Part shown: in pieces, positions 35,487 to 44,835 of the stretch
Layout: each line of letters begins with the position of its first letter
Position numbering within the stretch: the first letter of the stretch is position 1
NCBI RefSeq assembly: GCF_001746205.1
Contig: NZ_MDCO01000012.1
Coordinates: 124,001 to 188,000 of the forward strand
Length of the DNA stretch: 64,000 nucleotides
Direction: 5' to 3'
DNA from: Brachyspira hampsonii
Lineage (GTDB): Bacteria; Spirochaetota; Brachyspiria; Brachyspirales; Brachyspiraceae
Program-made: the position numbers and the translations under genes
Notes under the pieces: model-generated
Database searches by the model: none
Seen by the model: only the letters and a program-made list of their open reading frames with translations
Told to the model about the DNA's origin: nothing

Positions 35487-35969
35487 ATGAAAACAAAAAT
35501 ATTATTAACAACACTTATTATAGCTTTAATATCATCTATGGCTTTTGCCCAAGTACCTCCGCCTCCTCCAGCAGCAGGTTATGATGTTCCTCCAAGAGGA
35601 AGAGAACCAGCTCCAAGACCTAGAGCAGGAGGACCTAAAGGCGATATATACAGAATGTGCAGAAATGCAGGTATATATTTGTCAGATGAACAGCTTAATC
35701 AAATTAGCTCTATTAATTATGAATATGAATTAAAAATTAATGATTTAGAATATCAAAAAAGAAATATAGACTATAAATTTAGAATGGAAAGAGAAAAAAT
35801 TGATATAGACTTAAATATAATAAAAGATTTAATAAATCAAAAGAAAGATTTAGAAAAAGAAATAGACTATCTTAGAGTAGAAAAAGATGTTTCTATGCTT
35901 GATGTTTTGACAGATGAACAATTAGCACAATTAAATAGTTATAGAATGAGATACTATTATTACAGATAA
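35487..35969 (+). CDS. Periplasmic Spy/CpxP-like protein
   Basis: 160 residues with a typical signal peptide cut after AFA. The mature N-terminus is Pro/Gly/Arg-rich (about 23-55) and probably disordered. Residues 65-155 are a long amphipathic, highly charged helical region beginning LSDEQLNQI and ending LTDEQLAQL, two copies of an L-T/S-x-x-Q-like phrase seen in Spy, CpxP and CnrX relatives. Such proteins act as periplasmic chaperones or stress sensors; here the assignment rests on architecture only. AGGAG precedes the ATG. Confidence 0.6.
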   Translation: MKTKILLTTLIIALISSMAFAQVPPPPPAAGYDVPPRGREPAPRPRAGGPKGDIYRMCRNAGIYLSDEQLNQISSINYEYELKINDLEYQKRNIDYKFRMEREKIDIDLNIIKDLINQKKDLEKEIDYLRVEKDVSMLDVLTDEQLAQLNSYRMRYYYYR

Positions 35970-35996
35970 TTTATAAAATATATATACGATTATAAG

Positions 35997-36026
35997 AAGG
36001 GGGCTAATATAATAAATAGCCTCCTT
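35997..36026 (+). terminator. Hairpin after the Spy-like gene
   Basis: AAGGGGGCTA (35997-36006) pairs with TAGCCTCCTT (36017-36026), 10 bp with one G-U pair, 28 bases past the stop codon. It lacks a U-run, so termination efficiency is doubtful. Confidence 0.45.
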
Positions 36027-36527
36027 AAACATATAATTTATTTAATAAAATTAATATAACTCTAAATTATACAATTTATTAATATAATAAAATTTATTAA
36101 CCGTATATTTTTCTTTCTATCATACATATTCAGTATGTAAATTATACTTGTTTCAAAAGCACTTTACAAGATTATATATGAAGATTTAGTAATTTATCAA
36201 TTATAAGAATCATGTTTTATATTTTGGTATAGAAATATATAGTATTTTCGTCGAAGGTGTATTTAGTATATGCTGCACATTTCTTTGGTATGCCTCGAGA
36301 GGATGAGAGTGTAACAAAATAAGTTGTATTAACGAATGCATGCAGATCGTTTGCAGCAAAGCTATGTTTATAAAACAAAAAAAACACTAAAAATTAAAAT
36401 AGTGTAATTATCTATTAGTTTAGTTTTAAAATAACTCTAGTATTATTTTTTATAATATTAATATTTAATGTGTATCTTTTTAATTTTTAATATATAATAA
36501 AATTAAAAAATCTTATAGGATATTCTT
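36027..36527. other. Non-coding gap before mscL
   Basis: About 500 bases without a credible gene on either strand. A GC-richer patch at about 36240-36365 contains CTCGAGAGG and ATGCATGCAGATC-like words and contrasts with the surrounding AT tracts. It may be a degraded repeat, but I found no partner in the window. Confidence 0.3.
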
Positions 36528-36995
36528 ATGATAAAAGAGTTTAAAAATTTTATTATGAAAGGAAGTATATTGGATATGGCTGTTGGTATAGTTATTGGAG
36601 CATCATTTACAAAGATAGTTAATTCTTTTGTAGATGATATATTAATGCCTCCTATAGGTATGCTATTAAGCGGTATAGATTTTTCTAACATATTTATAGT
36701 TCTTAAAAAAGGTTCTGATAATATTGGAGTTTATAATTCTATAGCAGCTGCTAAAGAAGCTGGTGCTGTTGTTATTAGTGTAGGAGTTTTTTTGAATACT
36801 ATTATAAGCTTTATTATTACCGCTTTTGCTATTTTTTTGATAATAAAGTTATTTAATAGAATGCAGGCAAAAATTTTAAAAAAAGAAAAAGATGATAAAG
36901 AATTAAAAGAAAAAACTTGCCCATATTGTTGTTCTAGTATTAATATTAATGCAGTAAAATGCCCAAATTGTACATCTGATTTGGTTATTAAATAA
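36528..36995 (+). CDS. mscL: Large-conductance mechanosensitive channel with C-terminal zinc ribbon
   Basis: Inner-membrane tension valve protecting against osmotic downshock. 155 residues. The N-terminal helix and TM1 ([24 protein letters not shown]) and the TM1-TM2 loop start ([12 protein letters not shown]) match MscL closely. TM2 is at about 80-105. Unusually, the cytoplasmic helical bundle is followed by CPYC and CPNC pairs (residues about 128-150), a typical short zinc ribbon. AGGA precedes the ATG. The ribbon may stabilise the pentamer or bind another factor; that is inference. Confidence 0.92.
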   Translation: MIKEFKNFIMKGSILDMAVGIVIGASFTKIVNSFVDDILMPPIGMLLSGIDFSNIFIVLKKGSDNIGVYNSIAAAKEAGAVVISVGVFLNTIISFIITAFAIFLIIKLFNRMQAKILKKEKDDKELKEKTCPYCCSSININAVKCPNCTSDLVIK

Positions 36996-37211
36996 TTATT
37001 TAAAATATTTTTTTGTGTCTTTATAATACTTTTATTTACATACTTTATTATTTATAGTGAAATTTTGTATTTTTTAGATATTGTATATAGTAATATAGTG
37101 TGTTTTTATTATGTTATTATTATAATAGAATTAAAAAAAATGTGTTATCTATTTACAGATTAATATTTTTGTATATATTATATAATATACATATTAATTT
37201 AGGAGAAATAC

Positions 37212-38417
37212 ATGGAAAAAAAATTTAAACTTGGATTAGTACCTAGACTAATCATCGGAATTCTGCTCGGTATATTCTTTGGACAGCATTTTATACCAGA
37301 AGTAATATCAAGAATTATTGTTACAGCATCTGGAATATTTAGCTCTTATCTAAAGTTTGTAATACCGCTAATGATAGTTTCCTATGTGTCTATGGGTATA
37401 GCTGATTTAAAAGAAGGCTCGGGATTTTTGCTTCTTGTAACTTGTGTATTAGCTTACGGTTCTACATTAATAGCAGGTTCAGCATCTTTTTTAGTATCTT
37501 ATAATCTATTTCCTAGTTTTATGAGTCCTAATGATATTCAAAGAATAGCTGATGCTGCTGGAAACTCTGTTTCACCTTATCTATCAATAACAGTAACCCC
37601 TCTTTTGGATACCTTAGCAGCAGTTTTATTTGCTTTCATAATAGGACTTGGTATTTCTACTATGAGAGGAAAAGAAATAGGGGAATATTTATACAATGTT
37701 TTTAAAGAATTATCAACTATTATAGATAAAGTTTTACGCGTATCTATAATTCCTTTATTGCCTCTTTACATTTGCGGTACTTTTGTAGATATGACTAGAT
37801 CTGGAAAAACTTTCGTAATTTTAGGAATATTATGGAAAGTATTTATAGTTGTAATAATAATGCATTTACTTTATTTATTGATAGCATTCTTAGTATCTGG
37901 TTCAATAGGAAAGAAAAATCCTTTTATGCTTATAAAAAACCAAATAGCCGGATATGCAACAGCTTTAGGTACTCAGTCATCAGCTGCTACAATACCTGTA
38001 AATTTACAATGTGCTGAAAAAGATGGTATATCTGAACAAATAAGAAATTTTGTAGTACCTCTTTGTGCTAATATACACATGGCAGGCTCTATGATAACAA
38101 TTACAGCTTGTGCTACAGCAGTATGCTTAATGAATCAAATACCTATTTCTTACACTACAGTACTTCCTTTCATTGCTATGCTTGGTATAGCCATGATAGC
38201 TTCTCCTGGTGCTCCTGGCGGTTCAATAATGACAGCTTTGCCTTTCCTTTATATGGTTGGTCTTGGCGGTCCTGACAGTCCTTTAAGTGCTATAATGGTT
38301 GCTTTATACATAACTCAAGACTCATTCGGTACTGCTTGTAATGTATCCGGTGATAATGCTTTGGGTGTTATAGTTGATACAATCTATAAGAAAAAAGTTG
38401 TAAAAACAGACGCATAA
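37212..38417 (+). CDS. SLC1-family (DAACS) amino-acid/dicarboxylate:cation symporter
   Basis: 401 residues with about eight membrane spans plus two re-entrant loops. HP1 shows QSSAATIPVNLQC (family SSSATLP). TM7 shows TACATAV. HP2 shows GAPGGSIMTALP. TM8 has the pattern D-x-F-G-T-x-x-NV-x-GD. In glutamate and aspartate carriers this last motif has Arg before the Thr; here it is Gly, so a neutral amino acid such as Ser or Thr is a likelier substrate. AGGAG precedes the ATG and a strong terminator follows. Confidence 0.88.
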   Translation: MEKKFKLGLVPRLIIGILLGIFFGQHFIPEVISRIIVTASGIFSSYLKFVIPLMIVSYVSMGIADLKEGSGFLLLVTCVLAYGSTLIAGSASFLVSYNLFPSFMSPNDIQRIADAAGNSVSPYLSITVTPLLDTLAAVLFAFIIGLGISTMRGKEIGEYLYNVFKELSTIIDKVLRVSIIPLLPLYICGTFVDMTRSGKTFVILGILWKVFIVVIIMHLLYLLIAFLVSGSIGKKNPFMLIKNQIAGYATALGTQSSAATIPVNLQCAEKDGISEQIRNFVVPLCANIHMAGSMITITACATAVCLMNQIPISYTTVLPFIAMLGIAMIASPGAPGGSIMTALPFLYMVGLGGPDSPLSAIMVALYITQDSFGTACNVSGDNALGVIVDTIYKKKVVKTDA

Positions 38418-38432
38418 AATTGTCATAATATG

Positions 38433-38473
38433 AAAAAGCCGCTTATTAATTAATTTTAATAGGCGGTTTTTTT
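38433..38473 (+). terminator. Rho-independent terminator of the symporter gene
   Basis: A 16-bp stem with two G-U pairs (38433-38448 with 38457-38472), core GCCGC/GGCGG, ending in a run of seven U residues. Confidence 0.85.
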
Positions 38474-38502
38474 ATTTAAATTATTAATCTTAAATTATTA
38501 AA

Positions 38503-39315
38503 TCAATCTATATTTAAATCTATTACTATATCTATTTCCGTTATAGAACAATTTAATTTTTTGGCTATTTCTTCTTTGCTTAAACCTTCTTTATATAGTT
38601 TTATTATATCTTCATTCTTATTAGAATTTTTTACTGTATTTTCTAATGGTTCATTAACAAATGCTATAGTTTTATCTTCTATAGGTTTATCATATATTGC
38701 CATATTTGTTTTAATGGTTCTGTCTAATTTATTTCTTAATTTTTCTATAACTTCTCTTCTTGCTTCATCGTCTATTGCTTTAGCTGCTGTATCTATGTTA
38801 TTTTTTTTAGGTTTAGGTTTTACTTCTGCATTTTTTTCTTTTGTTTCTATTTTAGAGTTTATTTTTATATTATTATCTTCTACTCTTATATCCAATTTCT
38901 TATTTTTATTTTCATTGTTCATCACTGTATTAGATTCTGTATTATTAGATTCTTGTATTGAAACATCAAGTTTTTTTTCTTCTTTTTTATTTATATTTTC
39001 TTTTATATCTTCTTTTATATCTTCTTTTACTGTTATAGTGGTATTATTAATATCATTATCTTTTTTATCACTTTGAAAGTTATTTAATTCTTTTACCAAT
39101 CTATTTGCTCTTACTATGGAATCTTCTAATATTGATATTCTTGATAAAGCTATATTATTAAATTCTTTTACTAAAGCTTCTATTTCTTCTCTTGCTTTTG
39201 ACATAGTTTCTTTTTCTAGTCTTTCCCTAGCTTTTGAAACTATATAAATATAAAATAGCGGTAGGGTAACTGCCAATATAACTATATTAATAATTATAGA
39301 TATTACAATTTGCAT
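38503..39315 (-). CDS. Membrane-anchored coiled-coil protein with C-terminal helix-turn-helix-like motif
   Basis: 270 residues. A single N-terminal membrane helix (4-25) is followed by a basic/acidic coiled coil (about 28-85). Next comes a long low-complexity Lys/Asn/Glu region, and the C-terminal segment IIKLYKEGLSKEEIAKKLNCSITEIDIVIDL resembles a small helix-turn-helix. The plan (membrane anchor, coil, terminal HTH-like piece) recalls SwrB/YlxL of Gram-positive flagellar operons. It is immediately downstream of the 121-residue gene and probably co-transcribed with it. Role unknown; a motility link is inference. Confidence 0.55.
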   Translation of the reverse strand: MQIVISIIINIVILAVTLPLFYIYIVSKARERLEKETMSKAREEIEALVKEFNNIALSRISILEDSIVRANRLVKELNNFQSDKKDNDINNTTITVKEDIKEDIKENINKKEEKKLDVSIQESNNTESNTVMNNENKNKKLDIRVEDNNIKINSKIETKEKNAEVKPKPKKNNIDTAAKAIDDEARREVIEKLRNKLDRTIKTNMAIYDKPIEDKTIAFVNEPLENTVKNSNKNEDIIKLYKEGLSKEEIAKKLNCSITEIDIVIDLNID

Positions 39316-39326
39316 AATTAGATTAA

Positions 39327-39692
39327 TTATCCTAAAAAATCTATTTTTGAACCTTTAGTTTTCTCTGTTGCTGAAACCTCTTCTATTTCTATAATATTAT
39401 TTTTTTCATCATCATCAATATTATCTGCCATTCTTTTTTTGCTCTTTTTTCTATATGACATATATCCATTATCTTTTGGTCTTTGCTCATCTTTTTTTTC
39501 TTTAACCTTAGTTTCATCAGATATATTTTCAGACTTTACAACTGTAGAATCTTTTATATAGGAATCTCTATGTATATCTCTATCTTCTGACTGCATTGCA
39601 ATGGTTTTTGCAGCCATTTTTACATGCTCCATACGGCCTATATGCGATTGCTGCATATATAATTGTTGCAAGTCTAAAGGTGCTATAGGCAT
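39327..39692 (-). CDS. Small conserved spirochaete protein of unknown function
   Basis: 121 residues; no signal peptide or membrane span. The N-terminus MPIAPLDLQQLYMQQSHIGR is, as far as I recall, shared by short proteins found in spirochaete motility gene clusters. The rest is charged and probably disordered (KKSKKRMADNIDDDEKNN). GGAG precedes the ATG. Its stop lies 11 bases before the coiled-coil membrane protein gene, so the two likely form one unit. I cannot give it a function. Confidence 0.55.
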   Translation of the reverse strand: MPIAPLDLQQLYMQQSHIGRMEHVKMAAKTIAMQSEDRDIHRDSYIKDSTVVKSENISDETKVKEKKDEQRPKDNGYMSYRKKSKKRMADNIDDDEKNNIIEIEEVSATEKTKGSKIDFLG

Positions 39693-39837
39693 CTTAAATC
39701 TCCATATATTATGCCTTAAATTTTATATCCTATATATTTAATATATACTTTTTTACTATTATTGCAAGTAAAAAAATCTATATATACATTATTATATAAC
39801 AATATTAATTAATATTAATAAAAAATAATAATAATAT

Positions 39838-40548
39838 CTATTTGTAAATAGAATAAGCATAACCTATGATTGCAGATGCGGCAGATACATTTAGAGAATC
39901 AAAATCAGTAGAAGAATTTATGATAACACTTCCGTCTGAATTTTTTTTTAATATATCTCTAACTCCGCTATGTTCATTACCTAATATGATTGCAGTAGGA
40001 GAGTTAAATTTAAAATCTTCTAATGAAGTTTCACCTTTTTCACTTGCATAATATATCCAAAAACCTTTATCCTTCATAAAATCTATAATTCTATTTAAAT
40101 TAGTTTCTATAGATATAGGTAAATGATATGCTGCTCCTTCTGATATTTCATAAACCTTTTCATTAATAGGGGCAGAGTTATCTTTCGGCATTATAATTCC
40201 TGCTATGTCAAAAAAATACGCATTTCTTATTATAGCACCTAAATTATGAACATCGGTTATAGAATCTAATATGAATATTAAAGGATTTTCTCTTCTTTCA
40301 AATGCTTTTTCTATAAAACTCTCTATTCCTATTTCAGCATTTTCATCTATATCTGCAGCTACAGAATATATTTTTCCTACAATTTTTTCCATTTCATTTT
40401 TATCAACATTTTTAATTGATACTTTCTTTTTTTCAGCTAATTTTATAATATCTTTTTCTCTTTTAGAAATTGGAAATTTTATATATAAAGTTTTTACTAA
40501 ATCTTTTGATATAGCTTCAACTATTGCATTTTTACTTGTTATGAACAT
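39838..40548 (-). CDS. rlmB: TrmH/SpoU-family RNA 2'-O-methyltransferase (RlmB-like)
   Basis: 236 residues. N-terminal RNA-binding substrate domain (about 1-75). The C-terminal SPOUT trefoil-knot domain has motif 1 (VHNLGAIIRNA), motif 2 (AIILGNEHSGVR) and motif 3 (SLNVSAASAIIGYAY), which bind S-adenosylmethionine and the target ribose. RlmB methylates G2251 of 23S rRNA; the related tRNA enzyme TrmH is an alternative, so the symbol is the likeliest rather than certain. AGGA precedes the ATG. Confidence 0.85.
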   Translation of the reverse strand: MFITSKNAIVEAISKDLVKTLYIKFPISKREKDIIKLAEKKKVSIKNVDKNEMEKIVGKIYSVAADIDENAEIGIESFIEKAFERRENPLIFILDSITDVHNLGAIIRNAYFFDIAGIIMPKDNSAPINEKVYEISEGAAYHLPISIETNLNRIIDFMKDKGFWIYYASEKGETSLEDFKFNSPTAIILGNEHSGVRDILKKNSDGSVIINSSTDFDSLNVSAASAIIGYAYSIYK

Positions 40549-40642
40549 TATTTATTTTCCTAAATTTTTATTTTTATTATACATTAAAAATAATTTTTTT
40601 AAATGTTATATAGGTATATAAAAATTATAAATGAATTAGGAA

Positions 40643-42520
40643 TTATTTAATTCTGTCATATAAAGAATCTATTTTATCTTTATATGCTTCCATAACATTA
40701 GCTCTTTTTATTTTTAAAGACTGAGTTAAAAGCCCATTTTCTATTGTAAACTCTTCATCTGTAATTATCATTTTTGCTATAGATTCATAAGGTCTGAATC
40801 CGTTCTTATAATTAATTAAATTATCTAATTCTTCTCTTATTAATTTATAAACATCTCTTGAAGAGGAGAGGGTATTTTCATCATAAGGAATTTTATGTTT
40901 ATCAAAATATTCTTTTATATTTTCTTTATTTATAACTATAATAGCTCCTGTTGAAGCTTTATCCTGTCCTATAAGCATTATTTGATAAATATAAGGTGAT
41001 TCCAATGCTTTATTTTCTATAGGCTGAGGCTCCACATTTTCACCTGTAAGCAGAACTATTGTTTCTTTTGCTCTTCCTGTTAATACTATTTCACCTTGCT
41101 GAGTATATGCCCCTAAGTCTCCTGAATTAAAGAATCCATCAACTTTTGCCTGTTTAGTTAATTCAGGATCTTTATAATATTCTTTAAAAATATTAGGACC
41201 TTTTATATAGCATACTCCCATAACTCCGTCTTTACATATATTTCCTTCTTTATCTCTAATTTCTATTTTTACCTCTGGTATTGGAGCACCGCAAGTTCCT
41301 CTGTAATTTTTATAAGGGGATCTCAATGTAACAACAGGAGAAGTTTCTGTTATACCCCATCCTACAACCAAATTTATTCCTACCGCTTCAACAAAGTCTT
41401 CTATGTACATAGGTAAAGCTCCGCCTCCTGATATAGTAAGACGCATTTTGCCGCCTGTTAATTCTAATATTTTACTATATACCATTTTTTTTGCCATTTT
41501 ATGGTAAATAGGATCAAATATTCCTATACTGTATTCTGATTTTTTGTGGGTTTTAGATTCTTCTCCTAATAAATAAACTAAATCATTCTGAAACCTTAGG
41601 CTTCTTATATATTTTAAAGATCTTTTTATGAAAAATTTTGCAAGATTTCTAGCTATTGTACCTTTTCTGTCTATGTTTTTCATTACCGTATTATATATAT
41701 TAACCCATATTGCAGGTACGGAAATAAATATATCAGGTTTTTCTTCTGTGAAATCATTTTTTAAATATCTCTTATTTGTAATAGCTGTAAAACAACCTGT
41801 TATTGATGTTACATAAGATATTGTTCTCTCGTATATATGCCAAATAGGAAGTATAGTGAGAAGTTTCTCTCCCGGATGTAATTTTATTATATCCGGAAGC
41901 ACTCTTATATTATGAAGTATATTTCCATGTGTGAGTATGACGCCTTTTGGTTTTCCTGTGGTTCCGGAAGTATATATTATAGTTGCTGTACTTTCATTAG
42001 TTAATTTTGATGCTTTTTTTACAGCAAACTCTTCATCTCCGTTTAAACTCTCTTCACCAAGTTCTAAAAGCTTTTCAAAAGAATATATATTATTATCAGG
42101 ATCATGTTTAGAACTGTCAAGAAAAACTATTAATGATAGATCTTTATGATGTTTTTCTATCTTGTTAAAAACATATTCATTTTCTACTAGAGCAGCTTGT
42201 GCTTCGCTATGCTCTATTATGTAATTTAATTCATCAGATGTAGAGTCTATGCCTCTTGGAACATCAGCAGAACCTAATGCTAAAAGCGCCATATCTGATA
42301 TAAACCATTCTATTCTATTTTCTGAGAATATTGCTACATGTTTTTTTGATAATCCTTTAACATCAAATGCCTTAGCAATAGCATTTATTTTATCATAAAG
42401 TTTTTTATATGTGATTGTAAATTTTTCTTCGTTATTATCTCTGTATCTGTAAGCAGGACTTTGAGGCATTTTTTTTACTGTTTCAAAAAATGCACTAGGT
42501 ATAGATGTATAATTTTTCAT
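40643..42520 (-). CDS. Long-chain acyl-CoA synthetase (AMP-forming)
   Basis: 625 residues from ATG 42520, with GGAGA closely upstream; an upstream in-frame ATG lacks a site. Activates fatty acids to acyl-CoA through an acyl-AMP. The P-loop-like TIIYTSGTTGKPKGVILTHG, the LLTILPIWHIYER block, VVGWGITETSPV and the hinge FFNSGDLGAYTQQGEIVLTGRAKE are all present. It is likely peripheral to the membrane and feeds phospholipid synthesis from imported fatty acids. No beta-oxidation genes are nearby. Confidence 0.92.
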   Translation of the reverse strand: MKNYTSIPSAFFETVKKMPQSPAYRYRDNNEEKFTITYKKLYDKINAIAKAFDVKGLSKKHVAIFSENRIEWFISDMALLALGSADVPRGIDSTSDELNYIIEHSEAQAALVENEYVFNKIEKHHKDLSLIVFLDSSKHDPDNNIYSFEKLLELGEESLNGDEEFAVKKASKLTNESTATIIYTSGTTGKPKGVILTHGNILHNIRVLPDIIKLHPGEKLLTILPIWHIYERTISYVTSITGCFTAITNKRYLKNDFTEEKPDIFISVPAIWVNIYNTVMKNIDRKGTIARNLAKFFIKRSLKYIRSLRFQNDLVYLLGEESKTHKKSEYSIGIFDPIYHKMAKKMVYSKILELTGGKMRLTISGGGALPMYIEDFVEAVGINLVVGWGITETSPVVTLRSPYKNYRGTCGAPIPEVKIEIRDKEGNICKDGVMGVCYIKGPNIFKEYYKDPELTKQAKVDGFFNSGDLGAYTQQGEIVLTGRAKETIVLLTGENVEPQPIENKALESPYIYQIMLIGQDKASTGAIIVINKENIKEYFDKHKIPYDENTLSSSRDVYKLIREELDNLINYKNGFRPYESIAKMIITDEEFTIENGLLTQSLKIKRANVMEAYKDKIDSLYDRIK

Positions 42521-42600
42521 AATCTCTCCATAATTAATTATCACTATTTAACTATAAAATGATACATAGTCAATTATAACTATAATACATATTAAAAATA

Positions 42601-43731
42601 TTACAAGCGATTTGATATATATTTTATTACATTTTCACTATATGATGATACTGTAAATACATTTAATATAGATTTTGAAGCGTTTATAATATTATTTTTT
42701 ATATTTTTATCATTATATGCAAGTAGTATAGAGTTCTCTATTTCATCTATATTTTCCATATCGCAATTAATAGACAAATCTTTAACTGCTTCATATACCC
42801 CTGATTTATTTGATATTATAGATATACATGAAGAGTACAATGCTTCTATCACAGTAAGACCAAATGGTTCATTAACAGCTGGCATTATTAAAGCATAGCT
42901 TTTATTCATCAATTCTCTCTTTTCTTCATCAGTTACAAAACCTTTAAATATAATATTATTATGCATATTTATTTTTTCTGTTAGTTTTTTTAAATAGTTT
43001 TCATGTCTGCCTTTTCCTGCTATTATAAATTTTAATTCTTTATCTTCTATTTTTTCAATAAATGATTTAAAGGCAATAATAGCCTTTTCCAAGTTTTTAG
43101 GTTTTTCTATTCTTCCTATGTATAGAAAATATTTTCCTTCACTGATAGGCATAATATTTTCTATATCAGATATGCAAGGATATATGACTTCAGCTTCTCT
43201 ATCATAAACTCTTTTTACTGCCTCTTTAGTTCTTATGCTGTTTGACATTATATAATTTATTTTATCTATTCCTAATCTATCTAAATACATTGTATATCTT
43301 GCAATTATATCCCATGTGTTTTGAAGTTTTTTATAGCTTTTATCATCATATCCGTAAAGTCTTACACTAGGCTCATGACAATACCAAAAACTTTTTGGAA
43401 GTTTAATATTATTTTTTTGTGCATATTTTGATGCAAAGCCAAAGAATATAGATGCCGGAAAATTATGTATTAAAACAGCATCATAATTCTTTAATTCATT
43501 TGCTAGAAATTTGGAAACTTTATTAAAAATAAAAGGATTTAATTTTATATCTGTTTTTATCTGTTTTATATAATTTGGAATATTATTTCTTAGCTTATAT
43601 GTATATATAGTTATTTCTATATTTAAATTATGACAATACTTTGAAAATGAAAGTATTACATTTTCAGCACCGCCATTATATCCGAAAGTCGGATGAAGTA
43701 TAGCTAATTTTTTTATATTATAGTTATTCAT
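42601..43731 (-). CDS. Family 4 glycosyltransferase
   Basis: 376 residues with a GT-B fold. The N-terminal domain has HPTFGYNGGAENVILSF, a typical glycine-rich acceptor-side loop. The C-terminal domain has FLYIGRIEKPKNLEKAI, FIIAGKG and the E-x7-E nucleotide-sugar motif in NEPFGLTVIEALYS. It probably transfers a sugar to a lipid or polysaccharide acceptor at the cytoplasmic face. Acceptor and donor cannot be deduced. It stands alone between the acyl-CoA synthetase and the degenerate flagellin, with no other polysaccharide genes. Confidence 0.85.
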   Translation of the reverse strand: MNNYNIKKLAILHPTFGYNGGAENVILSFSKYCHNLNIEITIYTYKLRNNIPNYIKQIKTDIKLNPFIFNKVSKFLANELKNYDAVLIHNFPASIFFGFASKYAQKNNIKLPKSFWYCHEPSVRLYGYDDKSYKKLQNTWDIIARYTMYLDRLGIDKINYIMSNSIRTKEAVKRVYDREAEVIYPCISDIENIMPISEGKYFLYIGRIEKPKNLEKAIIAFKSFIEKIEDKELKFIIAGKGRHENYLKKLTEKINMHNNIIFKGFVTDEEKRELMNKSYALIMPAVNEPFGLTVIEALYSSCISIISNKSGVYEAVKDLSINCDMENIDEIENSILLAYNDKNIKNNIINASKSILNVFTVSSYSENVIKYISNRL

Positions 43732-43864
43732 TTCATAATAATGATTTATTTTTTAATAATTTTAATTATATTATAAACCTAAAAAAATTACATTTATAAA
43801 AAATAAAATAATATTAAAAGTTTTATTTTATTTCATTTATATAGAATAAAATTAATAAATACAA

Positions 43865-43890
43865 TAAAATTCTATAATTAATACCGATAA
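43865..43890 (+). promoter_or_regulatory. Sigma-28-like promoter of the second flagellin gene
   Basis: TAAA (43865-43868), 14 bases, ACCGATAA (43883-43890). The -10 box matches seven of eight bases of the FliA consensus GCCGATAA; the spacer is one base short. The start codon is 72 bases further on. Confidence 0.55.
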
Positions 43891-43962
43891 TAATAAATAA
43901 TTTATTGAAAATATTTTTTATCTATTATAAGATATTAAATAAATGAATAATTGGGGTTTTTT

Positions 43963-44766
43963 ATGATAATAACAAATAATATTAATGCAATTAGAGCAAA
44001 CAGATATTTAAAATTTAATTCAACTGAACATAAGAAAAAATTTCCTAGTTTATTTGCAGGTGATAAGGGACCTTTAGTGCAGAGGAGATATATACTTCGT
44101 GCCGAAAAAAATACTCAGGATGGAATATCATTTATACAGACAGCTGACGGATATTTGGATGAAACAATAAATATATTGCAGCGTATTAGAGAATTATCTG
44201 TAAAATCTGCAAATGGAATATACAATAATTCTGACAGGGCATATATTCAGGCAGAAGTATCAAGTTTAATAGATGAAATAGATAGGGTAGCTAGTCAGGC
44301 ACAATTTAATACTTTAAATATCTTTACAGGAAGATTTTCAAACACTGTTAATGCATCAGCAAGTATGTGGATTCATATAGGACCAAGCAGAGATCAGAGA
44401 AAAAGAATTTATATTGCTACAATGACAGCCAATTCTTTGAAATTGAAAAATGAACTCAATAGTTATATTTCTGTATCTTCTGTAAGTAAAGCAAATAGAA
44501 CTATAGGAATAATAGATGAAGCTATCGGATATGTTATTAAACAAAGATCTGATTTAGGAGCTTATAAAAATAGATTTAATACATATATTCAAGGACTTAT
44601 GACTTCTTATGAGAATGTCATTGCTTACGGCAGTAAAAAAATGGATAGAGATGTAGCTGAAGCTTCTATTTTTGAAGCTATAAGTTCAATAAAATCTCAG
44701 TCTGCTTTAGCTATGCTTGTACATTCTAATAATCTACCTAAAGATGCTTTGAATTTATTAAGATAG
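43963..44766 (+). CDS. Divergent flagellin paralogue lacking the conserved N-terminal D1 segment
   Basis: 267 residues from ATG 43963 (GGGG upstream). It aligns with FlaB from MIITNNINAI to the C-terminus and keeps [36 protein letters not shown] and [15 protein letters not shown]. About 15 residues are lost from the segment that in FlaB reads [16 protein letters not shown], and the remainder there is scrambled (KKKFPSLFAGDKGPLVQRR). The C-terminal helix is also altered (MLVHSNNLPKDALNLLR). The frame is intact over the whole gene and a sigma-28-like promoter precedes it, so it may be a specialised filament component or a decaying copy. Confidence 0.8.
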   Translation: MIITNNINAIRANRYLKFNSTEHKKKFPSLFAGDKGPLVQRRYILRAEKNTQDGISFIQTADGYLDETINILQRIRELSVKSANGIYNNSDRAYIQAEVSSLIDEIDRVASQAQFNTLNIFTGRFSNTVNASASMWIHIGPSRDQRKRIYIATMTANSLKLKNELNSYISVSSVSKANRTIGIIDEAIGYVIKQRSDLGAYKNRFNTYIQGLMTSYENVIAYGSKKMDRDVAEASIFEAISSIKSQSALAMLVHSNNLPKDALNLLR

Positions 44767-44775
44767 CATCATAAT

Positions 44776-44804
44776 TTGATTTAATTTTACAATTATGATA
44801 TAAT
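44776..44804 (+). promoter_or_regulatory. Promoter of the first hemerythrin chemoreceptor
   Basis: TTGATT (44776-44781), 17 bases, TATAAT (44799-44804), with an extended TGA just before the -10 box. The start codon is 32 bases downstream. Confidence 0.6.
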
Positions 44805-44835
44805 TGCGTAAAAATTTTATAATAAGGGTTAAAAA

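Noticed and set aside
38561-39076. 171-residue plus-strand ORF opposite the coiled-coil protein
   Set aside because: Its Ser/Phe/Leu-rich product is the antisense of Lys/Glu/Asn codons; the minus-strand gene has a ribosome-binding site and sensible domains.
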